From positions 1-15,080 of the forward strand of contig CAAGBE010000009.1 in assembly GCA_900768005.1 (NCBI GenBank): a DNA stretch of 15,080 nucleotides. The letters are read 5' to 3'. This document shows, piece by piece, positions 1 to 7,017 of the stretch (the stretch's first letter is position 1; every line of letters starts with the position of its first letter). The notes under the pieces were generated by a model. That model was not told the origin of the DNA. It made no database searches and saw only the letters and a program-made list of their open reading frames with translations. The DNA comes from Clostridia bacterium (GTDB lineage Bacteria; Bacillota; Clostridia; UMGS1883). Made by a program: the position numbers and the translations under genes.

Positions 1-309
1 ACAGAGATTTCTGCCGTCACGGTAAAGCTTTCTGGTAATTATTACGTTGCCATCGTCGGGTGTAATTCCGACACTTTCAAGAATATTGTCTGCTTCCTGC
101 GAGTAAAATACTGCACTTACTCTGCAAAAATCAGCACCCTCCCTTATAATATCACGGGGAGTGCGTCCGCCCAAGACCATATTGAGAGAATTTATGAGCA
201 AAGATTTACCAGCTCCTGTTTCTCCCGTAATGACATTAAGCCCTTTATCAAATTCTATAGATGCGCGCTCAATAACCGCAACATTTTCTATATCAATCTG
301 AACAAGCAT
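1..309 (-). CDS. recN: DNA repair protein RecN, N-terminal part (runs off the window)
   Basis: Reading the minus strand from the ATG at 309 gives 103 codons with no stop, continuing past base 1. The first residues, MLVQIDIENVAVIERASIEF, are the conserved RecN opening, and a Walker A motif GETGAGKS lies at residues 29-36. RecN is an SMC-like ATPase that gathers broken DNA ends for recombinational repair. Only the N-terminal ATPase lobe is visible; the coiled coil, Walker B and C-terminal lobe lie outside, and the family is usually about 550-570 residues long. A GGGAGAA ribosome site overlaps the last codons of argR, with only 5 bases between the argR stop and this ATG, so the two are probably translationally coupled. 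The gene is the last visible member of the NAD kinase-argR-recN operon, an order common in Firmicutes. Confidence 0.93.
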   Translation of the reverse strand, partial: MLVQIDIENVAVIERASIEFDKGLNVITGETGAGKSLLINSLNMVLGGRTPRDIIREGADFCRVSAVFYSQEADNILESVGITPDDGNVIITRKLYRDGRNLC

Positions 310-314
310 TGTAT

Positions 315-767
315 TTATTCTCCCATATTCTTAAGCTTTTTGGTAAGCTTCTGTGCGGCTTCTTCGCTGCGTGCAGTAACAAAAATGGTATCGTCACCTG
401 CTATTGTGCCCAGACATTCTGAAAACTGCATAGCATCCAGAACACTTGCAGCACCCTGCGCCATACCTGTAAGGGTCTTTATAACAATAGTGTTAAGAGC
501 ATAGTCAACGCTTACCATACTCTGTCTGAGAATATTTGACATCTTGTCAGAAATACCCTCATCACTGCTTTGAGTATGGGGAGCATAGACATATTTTCCG
601 TCACCGTTAAGCTTCTTTACAAGGCGAAGCTCCTTTATATCCCTTGAAACCGTGGCCTGTGTAACGTCAAATCCCACCGATGCAAGTGCAATGGTGAGGT
701 CCTGCTGTGTTTCTATATTTTGTTCCTTTATAAGTGTAAGGATTGCTTCGTGTCGTTTGTTTCTCAT
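315..767 (-). CDS. argR: Arginine repressor ArgR/AhrC
   Basis: This 150-residue protein has the normal ArgR length and layout. The N-terminal winged-helix DNA-binding domain carries TQATVSRDIKEL (residues 36-47), the family's recognition-helix signature. The C-terminal hexamerisation and arginine-binding domain carries GTIAGDDT (residues 120-127), whose paired aspartates bind arginine in characterised members. ArgR hexamers bind ARG boxes when arginine is plentiful, repressing arginine synthesis and often activating catabolism. The ATG start has an AGAGGTAAC ribosome site. The gene follows NAD kinase by 13 bases and precedes recN by 5, so all three are likely one transcript. A palindrome over the promoter of this operon (1634-1647) could be an autoregulatory operator; that is inference. 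No arginine biosynthesis gene is present in the window. Confidence 0.96.
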   Translation of the reverse strand: MRNKRHEAILTLIKEQNIETQQDLTIALASVGFDVTQATVSRDIKELRLVKKLNGDGKYVYAPHTQSSDEGISDKMSNILRQSMVSVDYALNTIVIKTLTGMAQGAASVLDAMQFSECLGTIAGDDTIFVTARSEEAAQKLTKKLKNMGE

Positions 768-780
768 TTTGTTACCTCTT

Positions 781-1605
781 TTAAAGTTTCATTTGAAGTA
801 TATCATAAAAACTGAGTTCTTTATTATGTGTCAGCCGTGCTGTATACTGTGACTTTTCAACTGTTATGTAATCATTTTCTCCGACTGCGCATAAAAACTG
901 TCCGTCTACGGAAAGCTCCGACAGGGCAGAAGCCTTTATTTTAATATTCTTTGTGGGAAGAACAATGCTTCTTGCTTTTAGCATATGAGGACAAATTGGT
1001 GTTATAACCATTGCATCAGTATCAGGAGAAAGGATAGGACCTCCCGCAGAAAGGGAATAGGCAGTAGACCCCGTGGGGGTAGCAATAATCATTCCGTCTG
1101 CACGATAGCTGCAAAGAGCTTTTTCCTCGCTGTATGCAGTGAAATCTATAAGATGTGAGTTTGCGCTTCGTGAAAGAACAATTTCATTAAGTGCATGGTA
1201 TGTTGATGTTTCCTTGCCTTCTGAATATACCTTTACGCAAAGCATATAACGGTTGTCATAATGAATATCGTCAGACAAAAGTACCTTCGAAACCTCATTA
1301 AGATTACTGCTTTCCATAGTAGAAAGATAACCGAGATTTCCCGTGTTTATACCCACAAGAATATTTTTGTACGGAGCACACTTTTTAGCTGTTGCAATAA
1401 TCGTTCCGTCACCGCCCAAAACTGCCACAATAGGACAGGAAGAGAAAAGCTCCTCCTCGCTTTTTGGAGTAACCTCTGGAAGAAGATGTGCATAGTTTTC
1501 AGGGCAGAATAACTGAGCCTTGTCTTGGAGCAGGTTTATAAGCTCCTCTGCAACAGAAAGTGCATTCTTTTTATCAAAATTTACAATCAGTGCAATTTTT
1601 TTCAA
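781..1605 (-). CDS. nadK: NAD kinase (ATP/polyphosphate:NAD 2'-phosphotransferase)
   Basis: The product is 274 residues, typical of bacterial NAD kinase, which makes NADP from NAD in the cytosol. Diagnostic motifs appear in order: GGDGT (residues 64-68, catalytic Asp66), NTGNLGYL (88-94), an NE pair (140-141), the glycine-rich TPTGSTAYSLSAGGP stretch (177-190) and SVDGQ near residue 234. The start is TTG at 1605-1603, chosen because GGGGTGA sits four bases upstream and the MKKIALIVNF-type opening is normal for the family; no in-frame ATG would keep the nucleotide-binding N-terminus. It is the first gene of the operon with argR and recN and lies behind a near-consensus promoter. The gene is also called ppnK. 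Confidence 0.96.
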   Translation of the reverse strand: MKKIALIVNFDKKNALSVAEELINLLQDKAQLFCPENYAHLLPEVTPKSEEELFSSCPIVAVLGGDGTIIATAKKCAPYKNILVGINTGNLGYLSTMESSNLNEVSKVLLSDDIHYDNRYMLCVKVYSEGKETSTYHALNEIVLSRSANSHLIDFTAYSEEKALCSYRADGMIIATPTGSTAYSLSAGGPILSPDTDAMVITPICPHMLKARSIVLPTKNIKIKASALSELSVDGQFLCAVGENDYITVEKSQYTARLTHNKELSFYDILQMKL

Positions 1606-1633
1606 ATAATCACCCCATTGTATTTTTATATTC

Positions 1634-1647
1634 TGTATAATTATACA
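1634..1647. promoter_or_regulatory. Candidate ARG-box operator over the -10 element
   Basis: TGTATAATTATACA is a perfect 14-bp inverted repeat that contains the -10 hexamer of the nadK-argR-recN promoter. It fits the ArgR operator half-site pattern (TGNAT, four A/T bases, ATNCA) except for one symmetric A-to-T difference in each half. Together with argR lying in the transcript, this suggests autoregulation. Part of the symmetry comes from the TATAAT box itself, so binding is unproven. Confidence 0.45.
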
Positions 1648-1668
1648 TCATTTTTGTATGAAGGTCAA
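1640..1668 (-). promoter_or_regulatory. Sigma-A promoter of the nadK-argR-recN operon
   Basis: On the minus strand TTGACC (1663-1668) and TATAAT (1640-1645) are separated by exactly 17 bases. Five of six -35 bases and all six -10 bases match consensus. It lies about 35 bases upstream of the nadK TTG start and has no other gene to serve. Confidence 0.85.
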
Positions 1669-1699
1669 TAAAATTAAAGGAAATTATGCCCTGATTATC

Positions 1700-1740
1700 A
1701 AAAAAAGAAGAATCACTAATTTGTAGTAATTCTTCTTTTT
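1700..1740 (-). terminator. Terminator-like hairpin at the end of the recombinase relic
   Basis: Arms of 12 bases (1702-1713 and 1729-1740) pair perfectly, with four further pairs inside after one mismatch. In the minus direction the hairpin is followed by seven Ts, the layout of an intrinsic terminator, although the stem is AT-rich. It lies just downstream of the relic's stop codon (1716-1718 is inside the loop side) and would shield the nadK promoter from read-through. A T run also follows on the plus strand, so it may work in both directions. Confidence 0.5.
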
Positions 1741-1928
1741 GGTGCACTGAGTAAAGATAAATCCGAACATAAGGCAGAATTTTTAATTTCCTCTAAGCTG
1801 ATGGTTTCTGTGCCGTCCTTGTAGTTACAATTAATTATGATTTTGTCGTCATATAAGTAAACAGAGTTAAGAAAGTTATTTATAAGTCTTCTTCGATGTT
1901 CTAATTTTTTAGGATTGAGCTTTCTGAA
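1716..1928 (-). pseudogene. C-terminal relic of a large serine site-specific recombinase
   Basis: Minus-strand translation gives 70 residues beginning FRKLNPKKLEHRRRLINNF and ending with a TAG stop. It includes NSVYLYDDKIII, NYKDGTETISLEEI and a basic tail (APKRR). This matches the usual C-terminal end of large serine recombinases of Firmicutes transposons and prophages, where an RRRLI..F.N..YLYDDK segment is followed by a beta strand pair. An in-frame TGA sits directly upstream at 1929-1931, and bases 1932-2030 are AT-rich without recognisable coding. The catalytic resolvase domain and zinc ribbon are absent, so it is a dead fragment, probably left after decay of an integrated element. The remaining gene-free bases between 1606 and 2030 hold the nadK promoter, the hairpin and AT-rich DNA only. 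Recognition is from memory of the family, not from a search. Confidence 0.75.
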
Positions 1929-2030
1929 TCAATTCCCTTCCTATTTGGTTAAATGATTAGATAATTATAAAAACAAGCAAAAAAGGTTGTATTTTTATGG
2001 AAAATAAAAAAATTAAATGTTACTATTAAA

Positions 2031-2834
2031 TTAACTTGATTTTCTGTATTTTAGGGGAGATACTCCGTAACATTCGGAGAACATCTTGCCAAAATAAGAA
2101 AAACTCGCAAAACCTGTTCTTGCTGCAATTTCAGATATTGACAGATTTGTACTCTTAATAAGCTCGGCTGCTTTTTTTATCCTAAGATTATTTGCGTACT
2201 CAATTACAGAATAGCCTGTAGAGTTTTTGAAAAGGCGTGTAAGGTGGCTTACGCTTATATTACAAGCTTTAGAAATATCTTCAAGGGTAAACTTTTTAGC
2301 ATAGTGGGTATTTATATAATTAATTACGTTAAGGGCAGCGGAGCAGCAGTCATTTGCAACGGAGGAAGCTTTGTTAGCAAGCCTGAATACATCTATAAAA
2401 AGCTTTACTGTAATCGAAGAAATTGCTTCATGCTGCATAGGATGGCAGCTTTCACATTCGTTTTTAAGCATATCAAAAAGGAATCTGAATTTTTCTTGTT
2501 CTTCCGGATTTAATATAAGTACGCCACCATTGGAAAAAGAGGATATAAGCAGAGGGAAGTCCTTTTGTAACCTGCTTTTTTTGACACAAACAACAATGCG
2601 GGCGTGCGGTTCTTCATTTTCGGAAAAGGTACGGTGCATAGTTTCTCCGTCAACAAAGGCGAGAGAAGCGGTGTTTATCGGATAAACCTTGTCGTTTATA
2701 TAAAACTGTCTGGAACCGCTTAAAAGGTAATATATTTCATATTCGTCATGGAAATGCGCCTTGTGCATATTAAAACGTGAGGATGCGTCAGTATTATAAA
2801 GAATACGAATACCGTTATGAAAGTATGTTTTCAA
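2031..2834 (-). CDS. AraC-family transcriptional regulator (divergent from the ene-reductase operon)
   Basis: From the TTG at 2834 the protein has 267 residues. The first part (about 20-85) is a cupin-like sensor opening with HFHDEYEIYYLLSG, a pattern of AraC regulators that sense small molecules such as sugars. The C-terminal 100 residues hold two helix-turn-helix units: FTLEDISKACNISVSHLTRLF (about 182-202) and ISEIAARTGFASFSYFGKMF (about 233-252), followed by the usual GVSPLKYRK close. The TTG start is preferred because AAGGGGGAGA lies seven bases upstream. An open frame continues upstream to 3092, but that extension overlaps the divergent gene, passes through this gene's own promoter, and looks unlike a protein. 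Its position, back to back with the ene-reductase gene, suggests that it controls that operon. The ligand is unknown. Confidence 0.92.
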   Translation of the reverse strand: MKTYFHNGIRILYNTDASSRFNMHKAHFHDEYEIYYLLSGSRQFYINDKVYPINTASLAFVDGETMHRTFSENEEPHARIVVCVKKSRLQKDFPLLISSFSNGGVLILNPEEQEKFRFLFDMLKNECESCHPMQHEAISSITVKLFIDVFRLANKASSVANDCCSAALNVINYINTHYAKKFTLEDISKACNISVSHLTRLFKNSTGYSVIEYANNLRIKKAAELIKSTNLSISEIAARTGFASFSYFGKMFSECYGVSPLKYRKSS

Positions 2835-2865
2835 TAAATTTCTCCCCCTTACACGATTTAAGAAA

Positions 2866-2894
2866 ATGATAACATAAAAATAAATTTTAGTCAA
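2866..2894 (-). promoter_or_regulatory. Sigma-A promoter of the first AraC-type gene
   Basis: The minus strand has TTGACT (2889-2894), a 17-base spacer and an extended -10, TGTTATCAT (hexamer at 2866-2871). It lies 32 bases upstream of the TTG start. The -35 overlaps the region just before the divergent ene-reductase ribosome site, so activity in one direction may affect the other. No good plus-strand promoter is visible in this 73-base gap, which fits an activator-dependent operon. Confidence 0.75.
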
Positions 2895-2907
2895 TGGAGA
2901 TGGTAAA

Positions 2908-4254
2908 ATGGCAAATGAATTCAGCGTTTTTAATTTCAAAACGGAAAAGGAGCTTCTTGAGAAAATGCAGGAGCTTTCAATAAAGATTCCTTTTGAAAAT
3001 GACATCGATGTTTTGAAAAATGAGGTTAAGGTTAGCGAAAAGCTGCTTAAAAACTCACTTGTGGTACACCCTATGGAGGGCTGCGACTGCAACGAGGACG
3101 GTTCCCCCAGCGAGCTTGTTTACAGAAGATATGAACGTTTCGCAAAAGGCGGCAGCGGTATGCTGTGGATGGAAGCATGTGCCGTATGCATGGAAGGACG
3201 TGCCAATCCCAGGCAAATGCATATAAATAAGGAAAATGCCCACGAGTTTACAAAACTTGTACAGCATATCAGAAACAGTGCAGATGGTGATGTGTACCTT
3301 GCCGTGCAGCTCACCCATTCGGGAAGATATGCAAAGCCCGGAAAGGGGATGCCAGCCGTAATTGCATATAATAACGAGTATCTTGACCGCTTTTTACCCG
3401 AAAACGTACATATAATTACTGACGAAGAGGCAGAGGCTCTTGAAGAAAAGTATGTTGAAGCGGCAATCCTTGCGAAGGAAGCAGGCTTTGATGCAGTTGA
3501 CGTAAAGTGCTGTCACCGATATCTTTTAAGCGAATTCCTTTCAGCGTATAACAGAGATGGAAAATACGGCGGAAGCTTTGAAAACAGAACAAGACTGTTT
3601 TTCAATATCATAAAGAAAATTAAGGAAAAGGTTGATATTGATATTGTAGTAAGGCTCAGTGCTTATGATGAAATTCCTTATCCCTGCGGATTCGGCGTTG
3701 ATAAAGAAAATTTCCACAATGTTGATTTAAACGAAACAAAAGCCATTGTGCGTACACTTCGTGATTTAGGCGTGAAAATGATAAACGTAACAGGCGGAAA
3801 TCCATACTATAATCCCCATGTAAACCGCCCGTACGATGCAGGCCCGTACAAGCCGCCTGTACATCAGCTTAATTATGTATATAAGCTTCTTAATGCGGCA
3901 AGAGAAATTAAGGCAGAAGTTCCTGAATTAAAAATTGTGGCAACAGGATTTACGTGGCTTCGTGAATATGCGGCAAATATAGCTGCCGGCTGCATTAAAA
4001 ACGGATGGTTTGATATGGCAGGCTTTGGCAGACAGGCGTTTGCATATCCCGATTTTGCAAATGATATTGTGCAAAACGGTTGTATGGAAAGAAACAAATG
4101 CTGCGTGGCTTGCAGTAAATGTACCGTTATGATGCGTGACGGCGGAAAAGCAGGTTGCTCTGTTCGTGACGCAGAGGTTTATATGCCATTGTATAAACAA
4201 GGCAGAGAGGGAAAGCCCTCAGCTAACAGCAACGAGATTAAAGAAAGCTTATAA
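2908..4254 (+). CDS. Old-Yellow-Enzyme-family ene-reductase (FMN, 4Fe-4S), stand-alone
   Basis: The 448-residue product is a TIM-barrel flavin oxidoreductase of the 2,4-dienoyl-CoA reductase / trimethylamine dehydrogenase branch. QLTHSGR (134-140) is the conserved FMN and substrate loop, and YLLSEFLSAYNRDGKYGGS (205-223) plus ENRTRL follow as in the family. C399-x2-C402-x2-C405-x11-C417 matches the CxxCxxC spacing of the 4Fe-4S ligands in trimethylamine dehydrogenase. The chain ends about 30 residues later, so the C-terminal FAD/NAD(P)H domain of full-length relatives is missing. The usual HxxHG active-site string is K200-C-C-H203-R204. Residues 1-45 form an extra N-terminal stretch. GGAG lies eight bases before the ATG. 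It is the first gene of a three-gene operon; its stop overlaps the next gene's ribosome site. It probably reduces a C=C bond next to a carbonyl; the substrate is unknown, and demethylation or dehydrogenation remain possible. Confidence 0.88.
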   Translation: MANEFSVFNFKTEKELLEKMQELSIKIPFENDIDVLKNEVKVSEKLLKNSLVVHPMEGCDCNEDGSPSELVYRRYERFAKGGSGMLWMEACAVCMEGRANPRQMHINKENAHEFTKLVQHIRNSADGDVYLAVQLTHSGRYAKPGKGMPAVIAYNNEYLDRFLPENVHIITDEEAEALEEKYVEAAILAKEAGFDAVDVKCCHRYLLSEFLSAYNRDGKYGGSFENRTRLFFNIIKKIKEKVDIDIVVRLSAYDEIPYPCGFGVDKENFHNVDLNETKAIVRTLRDLGVKMINVTGGNPYYNPHVNRPYDAGPYKPPVHQLNYVYKLLNAAREIKAEVPELKIVATGFTWLREYAANIAAGCIKNGWFDMAGFGRQAFAYPDFANDIVQNGCMERNKCCVACSKCTVMMRDGGKAGCSVRDAEVYMPLYKQGREGKPSANSNEIKESL

Positions 4255-4267
4255 GGAGGAAAAAATA

Positions 4268-5005
4268 ATGAAAACAGCTATTGTAACAGGTTGTAACGGA
4301 GGAATTGGTTTTGCAACTGCAAAGAAGTTTTTAGAAAACGGATGGAGCGTTGTGGGAATGGACGTTTCCCCCGAGAGCATTGAAAAGTTTGATAATTTTG
4401 TATACGTTCAGGGCGATTTATCAAAGAGCAGTGACAGAGAGAATCTTATTAACGAAGCAGTTAAAAGCTTTGGAAAGATAGACGCACTTGTAAATGTTGC
4501 AGGTGTTGCACCAAAGGTAAGGGCAGACCTTCTTGAAATGAGTGAAGAAAGCTACGATTTTGTAATGAACATTAACACAAAGGGAACACTTTTCCTTACT
4601 CAGCTTGCGGCAAAACAGATGATTTCACAGAGAAAAGGCGATGAAATCTGCGGATATATTGTAAACATTTCTTCAATGTCTGCGTATACAAGCTCTGTTA
4701 ATCGTGGCGAATACTGCATTTCAAAGGCGGGCGCATCAATGATAACAAAGCTTTTTGCAGACCGCCTTGCACCCGAGGGGATTATGGTTAATGAAATCCG
4801 TCCCGGTATAATTAAAACGGGAATGACCGAAAAGGTTAAGGAAAAGTATGATAACCTTATCGGTGGCGGCTTGCTTCCGCTTCAGCGCTGGGGAAAACCT
4901 GAGGATATTGCAGATGCGGTATATGTGCTTTGCAGCGGTCAGCTTCCGTATGTTGTAGGACAGTCAATAGATGTAGACGGCGGATTTCATATACAAAGAC
5001 TTTGA
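4268..5005 (+). CDS. Short-chain dehydrogenase/reductase (SDR), classical
   Basis: A complete 245-residue classical SDR. It has the nucleotide-binding TGxxxGIG motif (TGCNGGIG, residues 7-14), Asp32 at the end of the second strand (which favours NAD(H) over NADP(H)), NVAG (76-79) in place of NNAG, and the catalytic Ser136, Tyr149 and Lys153 (YCISK). IRPGIIKTGMT and a terminal DVDGGF complete the family pattern. The ATG at 4268 is chosen because AAGGAGGA lies seven bases upstream, overlapping the stop of the ene-reductase; the open frame upstream to 4136 only shadows that gene. Enzymes of this class interconvert a secondary alcohol and a ketone. In this operon it likely works before or after the C=C reduction on the same compound. 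The exact substrate cannot be read from the sequence. Confidence 0.94.
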   Translation: MKTAIVTGCNGGIGFATAKKFLENGWSVVGMDVSPESIEKFDNFVYVQGDLSKSSDRENLINEAVKSFGKIDALVNVAGVAPKVRADLLEMSEESYDFVMNINTKGTLFLTQLAAKQMISQRKGDEICGYIVNISSMSAYTSSVNRGEYCISKAGASMITKLFADRLAPEGIMVNEIRPGIIKTGMTEKVKEKYDNLIGGGLLPLQRWGKPEDIADAVYVLCSGQLPYVVGQSIDVDGGFHIQRL

Positions 5006-5020
5006 TAAAGGGTGAAGAAA

Positions 5021-6970
5021 ATGAAAAAGGATATTATACTGATAAACAATAAAAATATACCCGTATATACCCTGAACACGCTTGTTGTCGGGTCAGGATG
5101 TGCAGGCTTCAATACAGCAGACTGGCTTTACGATTTGGATGTAAAGGATATTGCAATAGTGACAGAGGATATAAACTGCGGAACATCGAGAAATACCGGC
5201 AGCGACAAGCAGACATACTACAAGCTTTCTCTTTCTTCATCCGAAAGTGACAGCGTTGCCGATATGTGCAAATCCCTGTTTGACGGAAAGAGCGTAAATG
5301 GTGATACTGCGCTTACGGAGGCGGCGTGTTCTGTCAAAAGCTTTATCAAGCTGGCAAATCTGGGCGTTCCCTTTCCTACAAATCAGTATGGGGAATATGT
5401 AGGATATATGACAGACCACGACATACATAAAAGAGCAACATCGGCAGGTCCCCTCACATCAAAATATATGACGGAAGCACTTCAAAAGAGTGTAATGAAT
5501 AAAAATATAGAAATTTTTGATGGCATAGTTATCATTAAACTTCTTAAAAGCGGAGAAAGGATAACCGGTGCAATAGGAATAAGAAAAAGCGATATATACG
5601 AGGAAAACAGCGGTTTGGTAATATTCAGCTGTAAAAACATTGTTATGGCAACGGGAGGTCCTGCCGGAATTTATAAAAACAGTGTTTACCCCGTTTGCCA
5701 TAAGGGTATGAGCGGTCTTGCCATTGAAATCGGGGCAGAATGTGCCAATCTGCAGGAATGGCAGTACGGTCTTGCTTCTACTGATTTTCGCTGGAATGTT
5801 TCGGGAACATACCAACAGGTTATACCGAAATATATTTCTGTTGATGAAGAAGGTAATGAGTACGAGTTTTTAAATGATTATTTTGAAAACCCTGCAGACG
5901 CCGTAAATATGGTTTTCAAGAAAGGATACCAATGGCCTTTTGATTCCGCAAAGGTTGAGGGTTCTTCGGTTATTGACCTTATTATTTATAATGAAACAGT
6001 AAATAAAAACCGCAATGTTTATATGGATTTCAGAAGTGAGCCGACAATACTTGAAAACGGTCTTGACTGTCTTTCCGAGGAGGCGCTTACCTATCTTAAA
6101 AATTCTGATGCAACAATGCGCCTTCCGATTAAAAGATTGGAAAAAATGAATCCCAAAGCAATTGCGCTTTACAAGAGCCACGGTATTGATTTGTATAACG
6201 AACCGCTTAAGGTTGCTGTTTGTGCGCAGCATAATAATGGCGGTATAGCGGTAGATTCCAACTGGGAAACAAATATAAAAGGGCTTTATGCTGCCGGCGA
6301 AGTGGCAGGTACCTTTGGCGTATACAGACCGGGCGGTTCCGCGCTGAATTCAACACAGGTAGGCTCTCTCCGTGCGGCAGAGGCAATTTCTCTTTCAAAT
6401 ATGAAGAAAAGCGGAAATGATTTCTCAAGTCCCGCTGACCTTGTAAATTCTGGGAAGGATATTATTGAATTTGTGCTTAATGCTCCTAAAGGCGAGAAGT
6501 ATAATAATGAATTAGGTGAGTTCAGAGAAGCAATGTGTGATAAAATGAGCAGTGTTGCATCTCATATAAGAATTCCTTCGGAAATGAAGAAAATGTATAC
6601 TGAAGTTATGGAGAAATTTGACACCTTGCTTGACGAATGTAAGAATGAAGATATTTGTAACGCACTTCAGATTTTCAGACTGCGTGATATGCTTCTTACT
6701 CAGGCGGCAGTACTGTCTGCAATGATTACTGCGGCAGAGAATATCGGAACACGCGGCGGCTCAATGGTGCATAAAACCAGATTTTCGGGCGAGGATATTT
6801 TCAGTATCAGGAGAGAAGACAACACTCTCTTCGATGATAAGATTATTGTAACTGTTAAGAATGAAAATTCTATAGAAAACAAAATCAGGGCTATCCGCCC
6901 TGTTCCTGAAGTTGACCTCTGGTTTGAGAATGTCTGGAATGAGTACAACGACAGGTGGAATATCCGATAA
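5021..6970 (+). CDS. Fumarate-reductase-like FAD flavoprotein (FAD_binding_2 family)
   Basis: The 649-residue product opens with a Rossmann FAD site, VVGSGCAG (GxGxxG at 24-29). Further family signatures are HDIHKRATSAGP (133-144), NIVMATGGPAGIY, H404 in AQHNNGGI, GLYAAGEVAG (421-430) and R436-PGGSALN (436-443). H404 and R436 lie where fumarate reductases and L-aspartate oxidase bind the substrate carboxylate. About 200 helical residues follow, as in succinate dehydrogenase and adenylylsulfate reductase flavoproteins. There is no signal peptide, haem motif (CxxCH), covalent-FMN domain or Fe-S cysteine cluster, so it should be cytosolic. The ATG at 5021 has AAGGGTG six bases upstream; a GTG at 5012 lies inside that ribosome site. 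It follows the SDR by 15 bases and ends the operon, 47 bases from a convergent AraC gene, with no clear terminator between. The reaction is probably reduction or oxidation of a C-C bond; the substrate is unknown. Confidence 0.87.
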   Translation: MKKDIILINNKNIPVYTLNTLVVGSGCAGFNTADWLYDLDVKDIAIVTEDINCGTSRNTGSDKQTYYKLSLSSSESDSVADMCKSLFDGKSVNGDTALTEAACSVKSFIKLANLGVPFPTNQYGEYVGYMTDHDIHKRATSAGPLTSKYMTEALQKSVMNKNIEIFDGIVIIKLLKSGERITGAIGIRKSDIYEENSGLVIFSCKNIVMATGGPAGIYKNSVYPVCHKGMSGLAIEIGAECANLQEWQYGLASTDFRWNVSGTYQQVIPKYISVDEEGNEYEFLNDYFENPADAVNMVFKKGYQWPFDSAKVEGSSVIDLIIYNETVNKNRNVYMDFRSEPTILENGLDCLSEEALTYLKNSDATMRLPIKRLEKMNPKAIALYKSHGIDLYNEPLKVAVCAQHNNGGIAVDSNWETNIKGLYAAGEVAGTFGVYRPGGSALNSTQVGSLRAAEAISLSNMKKSGNDFSSPADLVNSGKDIIEFVLNAPKGEKYNNELGEFREAMCDKMSSVASHIRIPSEMKKMYTEVMEKFDTLLDECKNEDICNALQIFRLRDMLLTQAAVLSAMITAAENIGTRGGSMVHKTRFSGEDIFSIRREDNTLFDDKIIVTVKNENSIENKIRAIRPVPEVDLWFENVWNEYNDRWNIR

Positions 6971-7017
6971 TTAACTCCAACTTAAAAACGAACTGTTTTC
7001 TATGAGAGAAATTTTTA

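Noticed and set aside
652..852. Plus-strand frame opposite argR and nadK
   Set aside because: No ribosome site or recognisable protein pattern; it is a shadow of two well-supported minus-strand genes.
1969..1996. AT-only hairpin downstream of the first AraC gene, possible terminator
   Set aside because: The stem (AAAAACAA with TTGTATTTTT) is interrupted and has no GC pairs to speak of; too weak to call.
2835..3092. N-terminal extension of the first AraC frame (86 residues more, starting MQSQPSIGCTT)
   Set aside because: It overlaps the divergent ene-reductase start and runs through the AraC gene's own -10/-35 and ribosome site; a TTG with a strong ribosome site gives the normal family length.
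4136..4267. 44-residue N-terminal extension of the SDR frame
   Set aside because: It lies within the end of the ene-reductase gene in another frame; AAGGAGGA and the ATG at 4268 give the canonical SDR start.
6971..7017. Terminator between the convergent flavoprotein and AraC genes
   Set aside because: No stable stem with a T run is visible in the 47 bases; ends may be set by collision or another mechanism.
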